This document shows positions 12,032 to 24,496 of a stretch of DNA of 64,000 nt, piece by piece; position 1 is the stretch's first letter; each line of letters begins with the position of its first letter. The notes under the pieces are model-generated. The model was not told the DNA's origin. It worked only from the letters and a program-made list of their open reading frames with translations, and ran no database searches. Both the position numbers and the translations under genes were made by a program. The stretch is from Paracentrotus lividus (Eukaryota; Echinodermata; Echinoidea; Camarodonta; Echinidae): NCBI GenBank assembly GCA_940671915.1, contig CALNVZ010003426.1, positions 15,341,525 through 15,405,524 on the forward strand, given 5' to 3'.

Positions 12032-13674
12032 GGGGGCCGTCACACTGAGGTCGTTCTATTACGTTCTATAACGTTCTTGCCCGTTCTTTAAAATATTGCT
12101 GAACGGGCTTTGGTCGGGTTGGAACTTATAACTTTGAAAAATAATTTCTTAAATACAATACTAGGCAGTTCATAAATAGTTCTCGTTACGTCAATTCCGT
12201 CTTTATCGCGTCCGCAATACGTTGTTATCCAGTTCAGACCGAGTAAACGGCTCATTCACTCTATGCCGTTCGTAGCACGTCCAACCCGTCACTAAAAGTG
12301 CCTATGCGCAGCATGATAAAAGTGAGGTACCATGTTCGTAGTACGTCCTTCTCGTTCAGAGTAAGTCCTACCCGTTTAAGGAACGCTGTCACTACGTTTA
12401 ATTTTAGAACTGGAAGCCAGTACGATTTTTTTGAACATGTTCAAAAAAATCGGAATGCCTTTCCGTTCTCTCCGTTCGGGCCCGTTCGCCAAGTTCGTAA
12501 ACAGATTGTAAACGGTCTGTACTAGATTCTAAAAGGTCTGTACTACGTTCAGTCCGTGTGTAAACAGATGGAGCCCGTTCACCAAGAACTACCAAGAACG
12601 CAGTGAGAACTAGCTCAGTGTGACGGGAATTATGACATGCCGTTCTGTTTAAAAATTGAAACGTATTGCTATCCAAGCCCGTGCTATAAAGTCCTGAGCA
12701 GATTGAAATAGGTCTCAAGTACGTCCACTCCGTGTGTACATAATTATATTAAGCCCGTTCTGCAATAATTTCAATAACATGGTAAGAAATTGTTCAGTGT
12801 GATAGAAGTATAAGCGAATAGATCAGCTGTTTAATTGCCACACATTAATTGTTACAATTATAGAAATCTCACAACTTTAAGAATAAATACGAAAAACGGC
12901 CATTAGTCCGAAAAGAACGCGTACATTTTGACCTAATTATTTCTGGATTAAGATGAACAACGTTCGTATACAGTCCTCAATACGTCCATCACGTCTCTGC
13001 CTCGTCTGCAGTCCGTTTGTATCTAGTTAAAACTTGGTGAAAATGACCGTTTCCACGAAACAGAGCCCGTCTGAAACAATCCAAACCCGTCCCCAGTTAG
13101 TTGCAACCCGTTCTTGTTTAATTCCAACTCGTTTCCAATGCGTTTCGTCCCGACCTTACTAGTTCTGGGTCGTTTTTAATCCATCAAAATCCGTTCTTAC
13201 TCGTTCTTACGTCGACCAATCGGCCTTCAGAAAGTTCATCTCGTTCTTACTTCGTCATTATCCGTGGCTAGAACGTGTTGAACGCAAATGCGTACCCGTT
13301 TCCCATAAAAAAAACCTAGCCGCGTTTTTGCCAGACCTCATGCGTCTTCGTAACTTCAAGCTGATACTGAATATACAATGCTCGTTTGTAAGACGTCCTA
13401 GCACATCTTTGGAACGATTTAAGTACGGCAGTTTCGTTTGTAGTACGTCCATCTCGTTTCAGGTACGTTGCCAACCGCCGTTAAATTTTAGGACGAGATG
13501 GGCGCCCGATTTTTTTTTAACACTTTTTTGAAAATCCGACCGAGCTAGTCCATGAAAGTTTCGTAAACAGATCGTAAGAAGTATTTACTACGTCCACTCA
13601 GTTTACACACAGACTATGCCCGTTCGGCAAAATTTGCAAAGACGAAGTAGGAACGAGCTCAGTGTGACGGGGGT
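12032..13674. mobile_element. 1.6-kb inverted-repeat element packed with CGTTC/CGTCC words
   Basis: Left end GGGGGCCGTCACACTGAG and right end CTCAGTGTGACGGGGGTA are complements. The terminal sequence recurs internally at about 12,608 (CTCAGTGTGACGGGAAT), suggesting an older nested or recombined copy. The interior carries dozens of CCGTTC, ACGTTC and ACGTCC words at short intervals in both orientations. No long reading frame fits a transposase, so it is presumably non-autonomous. Confidence 0.65.
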
Positions 13675-14858
13675 ATTACAAACTCCAACAACATGAACAA
13701 CAAGGACGAAACAGTGTATCATGTATGGGCTATGTCTAAAGGGGAGCCTTATCTCCATTAGTGGCGAATGTTTACGAATTTTTGCGATCTTTTCCTTTGT
13801 CATCACCAGGTAAATGCTTGCAAACGTTGATAAATTGTGGTTTTCATTCGAGTAAAAACATTAATTAAAAAGTTTTTTACTTTAATTGTCGCAAACAGTC
13901 GCACAAACAGTTTTTATGTTCGCAAAGACATCCTCAAACTTTTTTTTTTTTTTTTATATATATATATATTTGTCGATGACATAACAAATTCGTTGAAATA
14001 ATGTTGAGCCCTGGAGAAAATTTGAAGTTTGTTTTGAAGTACGATTTATAGCACCCTCTATCGGCCATTTGATATTTGCCCACATGCCTATATGATACAG
14101 TCCTCTATATTTAACTTTGCCAACATTATATTTCTTCTTTTTCTTCTTCTTCTTCGAAACACCAGCCATGTAATCGCGACGCTCCTTGTTTTTTGATATG
14201 TCCTAAACAATTTTTGAATCTGACATAAAAATGACAAATATAGGTTTGGTCAGCCCGTCTACATGAATAAGGTAAGTTATGTCAGCACCTGTTATGGGAT
14301 GTCTTCCATAAACTCAACCATTATTATTTTCAAAGTTCTCTATGTTCTCACTGTCTGAAATATAGGCCTACATTGATTTCTTGAATATAATAAAACAAAC
14401 AATTTTGTATTCCTGTGCTGCGAGTATCACCTTATGGTGCTTATATACATCTCTATGAATTGTCTGTCTTAAAAAGTGCTTCTGGCACCCCTGACAGCGT
14501 TCGAAAGCTAGACGTAACAAGTGGTGAAATGTTGGGAGGGGCTGTGCCAAATTTCGTTTGACCATCTTCTGAAAGAAAATTGGGGAAATTAATTTTGAGC
14601 TCCAATTTGAAGCCAAGAGGTCGTACATTATGGAACCTAATTATTGACTTGATGACTGTTACAGGTATTGAAAAATAAAAGCTATTTGGAAAAGACAGGA
14701 AAACTTTTTGTCATGAAAAGTTTTGGGATGCAGACCACCCCCCCCCCCCCCACACCTTTGAAAGAACGGGTTTTTTCTTCTTCATTTTTCGCACAGTCCA
14801 TGCAACTGTGTACGTGTTTCGTGTAATTATTTTAGATAGCCAAAAGCGAAATTGATTA

Positions 14859-15440
14859 GATAATCATGATGTTTAATTTCAGAAAACAGGTAACTATTAA
14901 ATAAAACTTGACATAAAAATGGAGCAACTATCATGACTGACGATTTGAAAAAATAAAATGCAATCATAAAAATTGTAAAACTGAATTTATTAACACAAAA
15001 TACAGATACATTTCGTGTCGTCAAGCTTCTTAAATAGGATTAAAGGCAAATTGGTACAGAGATATCATGACGATTGATTTCTGATTATACATTAGATACG
15101 CCTGGTTTTCTCTTTACGTCGAAATCTGAGACTAGACAGTATGCGTTTGCGACGTCATAACTTAGGGATTAAGATTGTCTTTGAACAAGATATCATGATG
15201 ATGATTAATTTCTGAAACAAATTGATCTTCTTCGCAAATTAGAACTTGGAATTACGAGAGTATTTGTATAAGATATCATGATAAAAGTTAAAACTGTGCG
15301 TGCATGTGCAAACTGAATCAAAATTGAGTGAGTTACAGCTACAGATGGATGCAATTTCGTGTCATCAAATTGCTGAAATTAGGATTGGGAAAGTATTTGA
15401 AGAAGATAATCTTGATGATTAATTTCTGATATCAGATCTG
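14859..15440 (+). repeat. Degenerate repeats with GATATCATGATGATTAATTTC core
   Basis: The core word, in variants, appears at about 14,859, 15,062, 15,188, 15,273 and 15,405, each followed by TTTCTGA-like sequence in most copies. A second shared word (TTTCGTGTC-TCAA) precedes two of them. This is an old tandem duplication series, non-coding. Confidence 0.5.
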
Positions 15441-17620
15441 GAGATTCAATCGACTCATCACCATGACGCCATCCAGATTTAGGATTGTTATCACGTGACG
15501 TCTGATTTATTTTTTTTATTTTATTATTTTTTTTTTTTAGGCATTATTTTAGGAGCCACAAAACGTTTTGCATGCAAAAGTATACCGCACACACTTTAGC
15601 CAAAATATGCTAATTTATAGGGACCCTATGGGATTTGTTTTTTGTATTTTGGGGATCGATATACTTAGGCTTTAAGACGAATAGTACAATCCACTCTTTT
15701 AAATGCTGAGACCAATTTCCACTCTTTCGCCGGGTGGAGATATACTTTCCCCCCCCCCCAATTTCCTTTAACAGAATGCATCTACCTACATTCTTTGTTT
15801 AGCGACACTTTCTATAGTTTCTCATCATTTCAGGAGCATTCATTTCCTAATTAATTGCATTGACAAAATTATATCAATTTCGCTCTTATGTAGGCATATA
15901 TATATATATAATAATCCTTGGAAACAGTTTTTTTTAAAAGTGATATTGTTTCTTCACTTTTTATTTCTCCTCAAACGAAGTGAAACAGTTTTGAACTTGT
16001 CTTGTCCTGTCGATCAAGTAGCTGAAATATATCCTTTGCTCTTGGTTCAATTTTCAGGTTTCCATTTCAGCCTCTTTACTCGACGCTAATGATCTCTTAT
16101 CTATCGCCTTGATTACCCCAGAGGTCGCGTACCTGACCTAGGGTCATCATTAGGTCACGTGACGCGCCCAAAACGTTCTGGACAGACGGACAGACAGAAA
16201 CAATAAATCAATTCGTTCATCAACATTTTTCTTTCTTTCTTTCATTTTGGAAGGGGAGGGTGAGGCGGACAATGAGAAGATATCCAAATAAATTAAGCTG
16301 CATATCCAGCATTCAGCCTGTCATTTCTTCTCGATTTGGTCTAAATAATTATCTTGAATGATTCCCGCATGCGATTTTAGGAGTGAAGATATTGCTGGGG
16401 AAGTAGATTAGGATAGGAGAGTATAAGAGGGCGATTAAATTAGATTACCAATTTTCACATTATTGAGTGTTGACTGTATTCTCGACAGTTATAAAATCTC
16501 AATCTTATGAAAGTACAATTTCTTCTTTACCGCTGAACGTCATTCGCCTGTATTTAATGTGAGAATTGGTGACTGATCAGAATTATATTTAGATATAGGC
16601 CTATATTTTCTTTCAAAATGCCACGTCTGATGAAATTGGTCTATTGTAACGACGGACTACTCAATAAAATTGGGCCTTTATTTTGTTTAACAATAATTGA
16701 TAAATATAATCGGGAGGTCTCGCAAGAGGTAACGTGCCCCCCCCCCCGACCCATAATGGGGTAGTACACCCATTAATTATACGCCTAAATGTTAAAATTG
16801 GAACGTAGGCCTACATGTAGATATCGAAAAGGAAAAATCGCCTGTGCCCCTCCGCCCCCCTCCCCTATCTTTTTTTTTATTCCTGACTCCACCACGCTGT
16901 GTCTAAAACCAATTTAATTTCAGTGTGGACTTCATGAATATCTAGACAGACATTGTAGATTGCAGGTGTATTATTGAGTCCAGAATGTCTGTTTTCTCAG
17001 TTCTACGTAGGATATCCCTCTCTAAATATGAAACATGAGCATGATGAGCCTTCCATTTCGTAGGCCTATGTCTGTCCTTCAGTCCCAAATATTTGAGCTG
17101 ATGTGGCCTTTTCCCAACCTTTCAACCTTCCCAACGGTGATTCCCAATTAGTCAGATTCACAATTCAGAATCAATATTATTTCCAACGTTTAAAAACAAA
17201 AATGTGGCCTCCAATATGGCAAGAGACTCATACGAAATCGAAAGGAGGTACTAGTCCTAAATAGGTCGTATGAAGACTCGCTCGTTTCGAGTGTTGTATT
17301 ATCCTCTGTATAAAGAAAATTGATTATGCGAGCGGGAAATATTCATAGTATGAAGATGTATGGTAATGTTTGGTATTTCATTAAAGCTGGAAAAGTAGAC
17401 TTTGTTTCTGTGTCTTTTTTTTTTTTTTTTTTTTTTTTCTTTTCTTTTTTTAATCTATTTTTTTTTTTTTTTTTTGCTGTAAACTTTGAGATACGATTGG
17501 TCATCTATATACAAGCTAGAAAAGCAAAATGTTTACATGTGTACATGTCTATGGCTTTGCCCACGCCCCCCCCCCCACTCTTTTCAACAAACGTGTATAA
17601 AAAACGCGAAAATGACTATA

Positions 17621-18042
17621 CAGTCTGTGTCCCCAAAAAATGGTACAGTCGGAAAAAAAAAATATTTAGGTATGAAATATTTTCAAATAATGTGTGTATG
17701 TGGTACCAATATAAAGCCAAATAGTTTTCCTTGCTGATGCGCTTAGTTCTGTATAATTTGCTTTCGTAAAACAAAAGTTATGCTAAATTTTGTGCGACAA
17801 GGAACAAATCGAAATTGAGCACTTCATGGCTATTATGCGAAACCTATACACAAACGCATGGGACGGCGTGCGAGAATTGGAATTTTCTTGATTGTAGAAA
17901 ACTAGTCATATTTCAAAAATTATAACACCTGAAATGTGATGAAAAAAATTGCAGGTGAAAGCCTGATCTTCCTGCTTTTTTGAAAATACCAAACAATAGC
18001 AGGCTGTGATAATCTTCATACTATAAAAAATGTTTTCCACTT
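17621..18042 (-). mobile_element. TA-flanked CAGTCTGT element, truncated at one end
   Basis: Begins TA-CAGTCTGTGTCCCCAAAAAA and matches, in reverse complement, almost the whole of the intact copy at 24,569-25,025. The match ends at TGTTTTCCAC, so one terminal repeat is missing. TA target and TIR are consistent with a Tc1/mariner-derived MITE. Confidence 0.65.
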
Positions 18043-19385
18043 CAGATTCAGACTCAGACTGTAGATTTGTAATTTTATCCTGTTCAGCCCCCCCCCCCCC
18101 CCTATCACTTTCGGCTCAGCCCCTCCACTTTCAGAAAACGCACCGGGCCCCCGTAATTCAAATGTTTAGTCTTTTTGTTTTTGATGTCTGTCTCCAACGG
18201 GCTTTAAAAATAGAGGAATACATTTTGGAAATATAGTGGCTATTATACCTATATTTATATTCATTTATTAATCATAATGTCGAACCCAATATTAATCGGA
18301 AGCGACACTCTAGACAAGGTGTTCAACACATTATTCCTGTCAATGAGTTTAATTTTAGACATGGGCAGGTGAAACGTTGTATTGCTGTTTGGGGTCATTT
18401 CCGTTTGATAATAAGAGCAAGGTATCGCGACAAAAATGGTCTGGCGTTGGTTTACTCCCCTTTCTGTTTCTATCCAATTTATTTTGTCCTTTTAATTTGT
18501 TTTGTTTTCTTCATTTTATTACCAGTAGCTGTTGCCCAAAAGGAATATTATCTAGACAAAAATCCACGTATATGGATTGAACCCAAGGGCTCTTGACAAA
18601 ATGTAATCATTACATGAACCCTGTCTTATAGATGCATTTATTTTCAAACCTACCTCGACAACCGTTGACCTCGAACCCGTGTCTGTCACCGTGACATCAT
18701 AGGTAGTTTTTTTTTTAAATAGATGTAAACGCGACAGCTAGTGGCTAGCAATAACTAACCTTTCTGTTTCTTGACATAGTATAAAGAAACCATTTTGATT
18801 ATTTAGTTCATTCAAGTATTTGTATTGCAGTTACCTTTGTTTTGAAAAGTTTCCGTGTAACGTAAAAATACTTAGCAATAGTGTTCTATGAGAATACATG
18901 AGAGGGCGCTAGACTGAATGACGAAGTCACTACTGTTCTGTTATTTTCTTTCGCCCCTTATTTCATTTTTATGAGTAGTTTTACATCATGGTGATAGTTA
19001 AAATATGACTGCACACCGCATCCAAAACGATTCAGTCAGCTACAGATGTATTTTCGTGAACAGCTGAAATTATGATTTATTCTTTTAATTCCTTCATTTT
19101 TTGTTGAATTATGATGTTGTACTTCGATTTCTATCATGTCTATGATCTAGTACTTTGACTATATTTCTACCTTGACCCGATCTCAATTTTATGGCTACCT
19201 CTATATTATATCTATCCCCACGACACATATTACCTTATTTTGCACTTTTCTGGACTATTGCAGTTCAATTAAATTTATGTTTCTATTTCAATTTTTTTGC
19301 AGTGACGAGCTGCTGAGTTGTTTATTACATTGTATTATTAAAACAAATAAAGACCGCTTGATGATAAGAGAAATCTTATCAACAC

Positions 19386-19448
19386 GGATGTCGAGCAATG
19401 TCGAACAATGACGAGGGTTGTCGAGTAATGTCGAGCATTGTCGAGGAA
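19386..19448 (+). repeat. Short tandem repeat of TGTCGAGNAATG units
   Basis: About five units of 10-12 bp (TGTCGAGCAATG, TGTCGAGTAATG, TGTCGAGCATTG and variants). It lies 370 bp before the RERG exon 2 acceptor. Confidence 0.65.
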
Positions 19449-19541
19449 GGATCGAGTGGGACTCGTCGCCCTCCCCCGGCAAGAAAAGTTCAGAAATGGA
19501 ACAAAGGGGAGACCTAAAGCAAAACAATGTTATCATAGTTA

Positions 19542-19563
19542 CCCCCCCCCCCCCCCCCCCCCC
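19542..19563 (+). repeat. Poly(C) tract, 22 bases
   Basis: Uninterrupted C-run in RERG intron 1, followed within 120 bp by T-rich sequence. A likely site of poor sequence quality upstream of exon 2. Confidence 0.9.
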
Positions 19564-19812
19564 GCTAACGAGATTTGATTTAACGAAAATTATTAATTTT
19601 GTTTGTTCATTCGTTTGATTGTTTGTTTTTGTGTTTATTTTTGTTTTTTTATGTGTTTGTTTTTTTTTTGTTTTTTTATTGTTTTTATTTTTTTCTACCC
19701 ATCCCTTCAACGAGGATTTTTGTATCAGTGTAATGTAATGGTAGGCTCATGAGACATCATTTGTGATAATCACGTTGTTTTAATATCATTTTTGTTTTCT
19801 TGATATCCATAG

Positions 19813-19864
19813 CAATCCGGTGACCTGACCAAAAGGTTTATCTGGGAATACGACCCAACATTAG
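19813..19864 (+). CDS. RERG: RERG coding exon 2: switch I region, frame broken at its start
   Basis: The 3' part encodes TKRFIWEYDPTL, the G2/switch I segment that contacts effectors and is nearly identical in RERG proteins. Acceptor CCATAG| and donor TTAG|GTAAGA are good. The 5' part does not join exon 1 in frame. Exon 1 ends phase 1, and the family needs 20 bases from there to the Thr codon (residues like ALVVRFL), but only 15 are present. Read literally, the junction gives an early TGA. In the frame of the conserved part the preceding residues would be QSGDL, unlike the hydrophobic helix expected. Either five bases are missing from this assembly or a very small exon was overlooked. I favour missing bases. 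Confidence 0.75.
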
Positions 19865-20301
19865 GTAAGAACAATTTAATTTTTCTACTGAAATTTGAAG
19901 ATTTTATTCCCGCCCCTCCCCCCCCCCCCCCGCCTTTCTTCACGTTCTGGATTCCTAAAATTTACGTGGAACTATAGTTGATTATGGCGTGAAATGAAAC
20001 AAAATCTTATTCTTGTTGTTTAAATAGTCAATGGAATTTTGGCGACCTTGTATAATAATGATGATAACAGAATTATTATTGTTGAAAGCTTTTATATGTT
20101 GTATAGGCCTAAATTCAGCAGCTGTTTGCAACATTATAGCTTTCCTATTTCGTTAAAGACAGGTGAAACTAAGCATTGCCTTCTTTCGGTTTGAAAAAAA
20201 AATAGTCATAAATGTTCAACGCATCATATGTCAACTATAATCATTAATGGTTGATAGTAATGTTAACGATTCCCTTTCATTATATTCCTATCCACCTGCA
20301 G

Positions 20302-20375
20302 AGTTTATCTACCGCCACCAAACGTCCATTGATGACGAACTCGTTTCCATGGAGATCTTAGATACAGCGGGACAG
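20302..20375 (+). CDS. RERG: RERG coding exon 3: switch II and DTAGQ
   Basis: Acceptor CACCTGCAG| and donor GACAG|GTAATG. It encodes [20 protein letters not shown] and then DTAGQ, the G3 motif that coordinates magnesium and positions the hydrolytic water. Joining phases are consistent (G from exon 2 plus AG makes Glu), and the exon ends phase 0 after Gln. The Gln of DTAGQ is kept, as in RERG and classical Ras, so GTP hydrolysis is expected. Confidence 0.9.
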
Positions 20376-21060
20376 GTAATGTTATATACTTGTCATGTAT
20401 TATTTCTTTAGAATCGTGAATATATAGTTATGCCTGCATTATTTAGTAAGGTGCAAAATCAACAGGCTAAGTTCAGCAAGAAAAATCTGAACAAAATTAT
20501 TGTAAAATTGGACCCAAGGTTAATTTTCCCTCAAAATAACATGTTTACAAACAGTATTTGACCTTATTTTTGTTTTTACTCGATGTCAAAGTTATGAGAA
20601 CCTGCTACAGCTCATAAATATAAATTTAAAGGTATTAATAGCGTGTTATTAACCTCAGTTCCTATTTTACGTAAAAAGGAAATTTTACATCATTGTTGTA
20701 ACATATTTCGTTTGGTAAACTCAAACCTATTTTACAATTTTTTGTAAAGAATTCGCTGTATTGGTAAGATTATAAAATAAGGTTATTGGTTATGATCAAT
20801 AAATGAATAAAGAGTGGCCTAGTATTTCCAACTTTTGATCAATATAATATTCGTTCATTTGTTTTCATATTAATGTAGGTCGGCTCTATCTGAACAATCG
20901 TATTTTTGTATGAAGTAATGGTTAATGATTATATAAATACCAAATGTGATATTTTATGTCAGTAATGTACATCATTTTTACTTCATTTATTTGTTGATTT
21001 TATTCATGTATGTGCTTTTCTTTTTTCTTCTTCTTCTTTGTTTAAACATTGGATATACAG

Positions 21061-21480
21061 GAAATCGATAGTATACAGAGAGAAGGTCACGTGAGATGGG
21101 GTGACGGGTTTCTCGTCATCTATAGCATCACGGACCGGAAGAGCTTCGAAGAGGTCGTCCAGATCAAGAGTTTCCTCGACGAGATCAAGAAGGCGAGGAA
21201 CGTATCCGTCGTCATCGTCGCCAACAAGTGTGACCTCGACCACATGCGCGAAGTCAGTACGGAAGAAGGAGAGAAAATGGCGCAGGATCTCGCCTGCGCG
21301 TTCTATGAATCGTCAGCCTGCCGCGGTGACGAAAGTATACCCGAAGCCTTTCATGAACTCTACCGAGAAGTCAGGCGACGACGCGCCATGGAAGGGAACA
21401 AATCGCGGAGGCGGAGCTCGATACAACAGATGAAACAGGTTTTGAATAAGACACTGACGAAGATCAATAACAGACAATGA
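21061..21480 (+). CDS. RERG: RERG terminal coding exon: G4, G5 and basic tail
   Basis: Starts after the TATACAG acceptor, phase 0, and ends at TGA 21,478-21,480; 139 residues. NKCD (G4, guanine specificity) and SAC (G5) are present. The start [17 protein letters not shown] and the basic stretch [11 protein letters not shown] followed by SRRRSS match the RERG family closely. The tail [15 protein letters not shown] has no cysteine for prenylation, which separates RERG from membrane-bound Ras and from RASL12. Base composition is richer in GC than the intron DNA around it, as expected for coding sequence. With about five bases restored in exon 2 the protein would be about 210 residues, slightly longer than the roughly 200 usual for the family. 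Confidence 0.93.
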   Translation, partial: EIDSIQREGHVRWGDGFLVIYSITDRKSFEEVVQIKSFLDEIKKARNVSVVIVANKCDLDHMREVSTEEGEKMAQDLACAFYESSACRGDESIPEAFHELYREVRRRRAMEGNKSRRRSSIQQMKQVLNKTLTKINNRQ

Positions 21481-21496
21481 TGATCATAATTTCATC

Positions 21497-21502
21497 AATA
21501 AA
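21497..21502 (+). terminator. Candidate poly(A) signal of RERG (proximal)
   Basis: AATAAA 17 bases after the stop codon. Position is plausible but very close to the stop. A second AATAAA lies at 22,200. Confidence 0.35.
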
Positions 21503-22199
21503 CAGACAATGATGATTTTGACTCGAAACCATATCTGAAAAGGATATTATTTTTGTGTCATGATATGTCATTGTGTTTTGGCAGTGTTGCCAAGAGAGCT
21601 TTCAGGTTTGAGTTCATTTTGTGGTCTATGAATTATCTTCTATCAAACAAGAATTGGAAGGCCATACCATACTTGATGAACAAGGATTTTAAATCCAGAG
21701 GGGGATGAACTCTGGCTCTTGTCCCAACCTTAGGAAGATTTAAGAGTCATCTTTTTACCAAAGACAGTCGGTTCCCTGATTAAGACGCCGCTTCAATTTG
21801 CTTGAACTAAAATGAAGTTAAGCAGGACGAGTGTTAGGTAAATGCCGGAGTGGTATTGTAACTCCCTAAAGCATTATGTAAGATGTGACGCGAGATGCCA
21901 GAAATATGTGAAATCGTCAGACAAAGTCGACAATGTAATAGTTTATTATCATAAAAAGACTTATTTTTAACACAAATAGCGTCGTTACAAACGACAGAAT
22001 ATCAGTTCATCAACTTGCTGAGCTCTTTGTTCATTTGAATGTGAAAGCTGAAATAATTGTATTTTTAGTTATGTACATGGATAGATGGTGGATGTCTTTG
22101 CGGAAAACGAATATCGGAACGATCGTCAATAATTTAAGTATATATTTTTATCCCAAAGACATAATCAAAGAGCTTGCGTCATTGTTTTCGATATGAACA

Positions 22200-22205
22200 A
22201 ATAAA
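22200..22205 (+). terminator. Candidate poly(A) signal of RERG (distal)
   Basis: AATAAA in an AT-rich stretch about 720 bases after the stop, before the first clear repeat elements. A 3' UTR of that length would be ordinary. No transcript evidence is available here. Confidence 0.35.
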
Positions 22206-22830
22206 AATGTTTTGAATATGGTAACAAAAATAGCCCCTTCTGGAATTCAAAACACCCTCTCTGGGCAGATGACACCCAAAGTTGACATTATTATACCGTC
22301 CATTCATTCACATGAAATGCCTGACAACCATTTTGCCATGGTTATTTTAGGAGATTCTATCTTCAGATCCCATTCTACTTTCTGCTTTAGAAGGATCCCC
22401 GCCCCCTTTCCATCCCCATTACCCGTCAACGCTGGGTGGAATTATGATAAATCTTACCATAAAGACTTTCACAGTTTATATTGTGACTGATTGTGACTAT
22501 GAAAGATTATGAGTATGTGACAACATAATCGCATGATAAATGAAATATAACAACCATTGTAAATGTGTATGATTATGATGAAAACTAAAGGGGTATCACG
22601 TTTAAATGAGCTTTATTCACATTTCAAAACGAACTCCAGGGTTGGTGAATAAGGAGGAAGTTTCAGGATACCTATATAGCTTTCTGAATGTATCTTAATC
22701 TATGACATGATTGTTTGGAAGGCGTATAAGGGATATAAAACCACTGCCAATACAGGGTGATCTTGTACACAATGCAAGACAACGCACTTACAATTTGTTT
22801 TTGTTTAAGCGTCTTGTTACGAGCCCTTAA

Positions 22831-22957
22831 CCCTATCAAGGCCAAGGGGCCTTGTGATAGGTCAAATAACAAAAAAATTATGGAGGGGGGGGGGGCACAA
22901 TGTGCCCCCCTCCCCCTTGGGCCTATGAACCATCAAAATACCTTGGTCTTGATAGGG
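22831..22957. mobile_element. piggyBac-like MITE with TTAA target
   Basis: TTAA-CCCTATCAAGGCCAAG on the left and CTTGGTCTTGATAGGG-TTAA on the right. TTAA target sites plus CCC/GGG termini are the piggyBac signature. 127 bp, G/C-run interior, non-coding. Confidence 0.7.
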
Positions 22958-23818
22958 TTAAGTGTTTCGTCTTTTTAAAGAAAGTTGGCGAATAATTTGG
23001 AGCACCTTTGCGTTATAGCTACTCGTAGTGAAGCGCTTGAAAGATCACTTAATACTATTATTTTTTTTTTTTTTTTTAGATATGGTTGATTCCTTAATTC
23101 GCAGACGCATATAAAATATTTTCTTTAAACTTTCCAGATTATTTGCAGTTAATTCCGTTTTCCATGCACCTTAATCTATACAATCCTAGTTATAACCAAC
23201 GTATTATATAGCGTTTGCCCAAATATCAATATTCTGGGGAAGGGGGTAATGTACCAATAAGTGGGGAAAAGACCTTAAAAGGGGGGGGGGACAACGCCCC
23301 TAAGCAAAATGCTCTGTAATGCGCTTTAGAGTGAATATGCGCAATATCTACAATGTAATGCATTTAAATCTTATCTATGTTTCCTAATGAAGTACAATAA
23401 ATATTGTAAATAGTTACATTTGTGTATTGATAAAGAACTATGTTTTGAACGTGATAATTTTTATAAAATAAGTGAAAAGTATGTAATAAATGCTTTGTTT
23501 CTTCTTATACTCTGTTATGAATGTTTGGCTCTATTTATTTTTGTTTACGTATAAAAGTAATGTAATTTTTTAATGACATACAATGAACACAGTGCTTGTC
23601 AGCCACATGCACGATTTTGGTAAAAGCCAAAGCGGGGATAACAGTTTAAGTTTCATGAACACAAGCCCATAAATTTCAACTCTGCAAAGCCTGCATTTTC
23701 GAGGAAAAAAAATCACATTAATGACAGATGACTTTGACCATGACAAGTTCTCGTGTTAACGGGTCGATTATGAATATCACTTGAATAAAGATTAATTATG
23801 AACTCACATTAATGTCAT

Positions 23819-23991
23819 GGGGGGGGGGTCATTAAGTCGTTCGTTAAGTTACGAATGAACTTACGAACAACTGAAATATGTTCTTGTGTGTTATTACCAA
23901 TCACATTCATAATTATTTAGCACAAGAACTGATCACCCTTCGTTCTCAAAATCATCCATAACTTTACGAACGACTTGGGGAAACACACCCA
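23819..23991. mobile_element. GGGTGTTTC/AAGTCGTTCGTAA TIR element (copy 1)
   Basis: The left AAGTCGTTCGTTAAGTTA word faces AACTTTACGAACGACTT on the right, ending in AAACACACCC. Same end type as 33,468-34,074. It abuts the next element at 23,992 with no spacer. Confidence 0.6.
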
Positions 23992-24230
23992 GTGGGGTGT
24001 AACACAAAAACTTACGATTGATAAAAAGTTACGATTGATTTTTTCTCAGTAGCCTCATCATGGACAGGATGCTTCAAAGTTGATGATATCATTTCTAACC
24101 CTAGCCCTTACCCTACTCTTAATCATATCAAAATCCTAATCCATGACTGTGCCTAGTTTCCAAATGAGGCTACCGAGAAAAAATCAATCGTAACTTTTTA
24201 TCAATCGTAAGTCTTTGTGTTACACCCCAC
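23992..24230. mobile_element. TIR element with GTGGGGTGTAACACAAA ends
   Basis: Near-perfect terminal inverted repeat of about 68 bp: GTGGGGTGTAACACAAA, then two TTACGATTGAT words, then AGCCTCA on the left, mirrored on the right. 239 bp and non-coding. High arm identity suggests recent activity. Confidence 0.8.
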
Positions 24231-24496
24231 AGGTATGATACATCTAAGGCTTGTCGCGCTAGACAGGTCCTTTTCTGTTTAAAACTATTTGAAGAAAATG
24301 GATAGATCCATTCGCTCTTAGATCATTTTAGGTGCACAATGAAACTCCATTTCCACCAAATCCAGGACTATGACAACCATTGTGTACAATTTGTCATCAT
24401 CTTATTCTCAATTGATAGTATTTTAGTTACGACAACGTACATATACAAGAAACAGTTTTTATCTTGTATCTACACCCAAATTATAAATGCATCTTA

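Larger units (their letters stand above)
6962..19812 (+). other. RERG intron 1
   Basis: A 12.85-kb intron filled with repeats, which are listed separately. Stretches such as 8,310-8,900, 9,450-10,700, 13,700-14,850, 15,450-17,400 and 18,050-19,370 hold only AT-rich DNA, C/T/G homopolymers and decayed repeat scraps. I recognise no additional exon in it. Confidence 0.7.

Noticed and set aside
17320..17724. 134-residue open frame with long Phe runs
   Set aside because: Made of T homopolymers and the end of a MITE; not a plausible protein.
19288..19710. 140-residue minus-strand frame with Lys/Asn and Gly runs
   Set aside because: Driven by T-rich and C22 tracts and a short tandem repeat in RERG intron 1.
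21101..21433. 110-residue frame overlapping RERG in another frame
   Set aside because: Arg/Ser-rich shadow of the GC-rich RERG terminal exon.
21061..21480. Assignment of the GTPase to RASL12 or classical Ras
   Set aside because: The RRRR-containing tail, SRRRSS and lack of a CAAX cysteine fit RERG; RASL12 lacks DTAGQ and has a long different tail.
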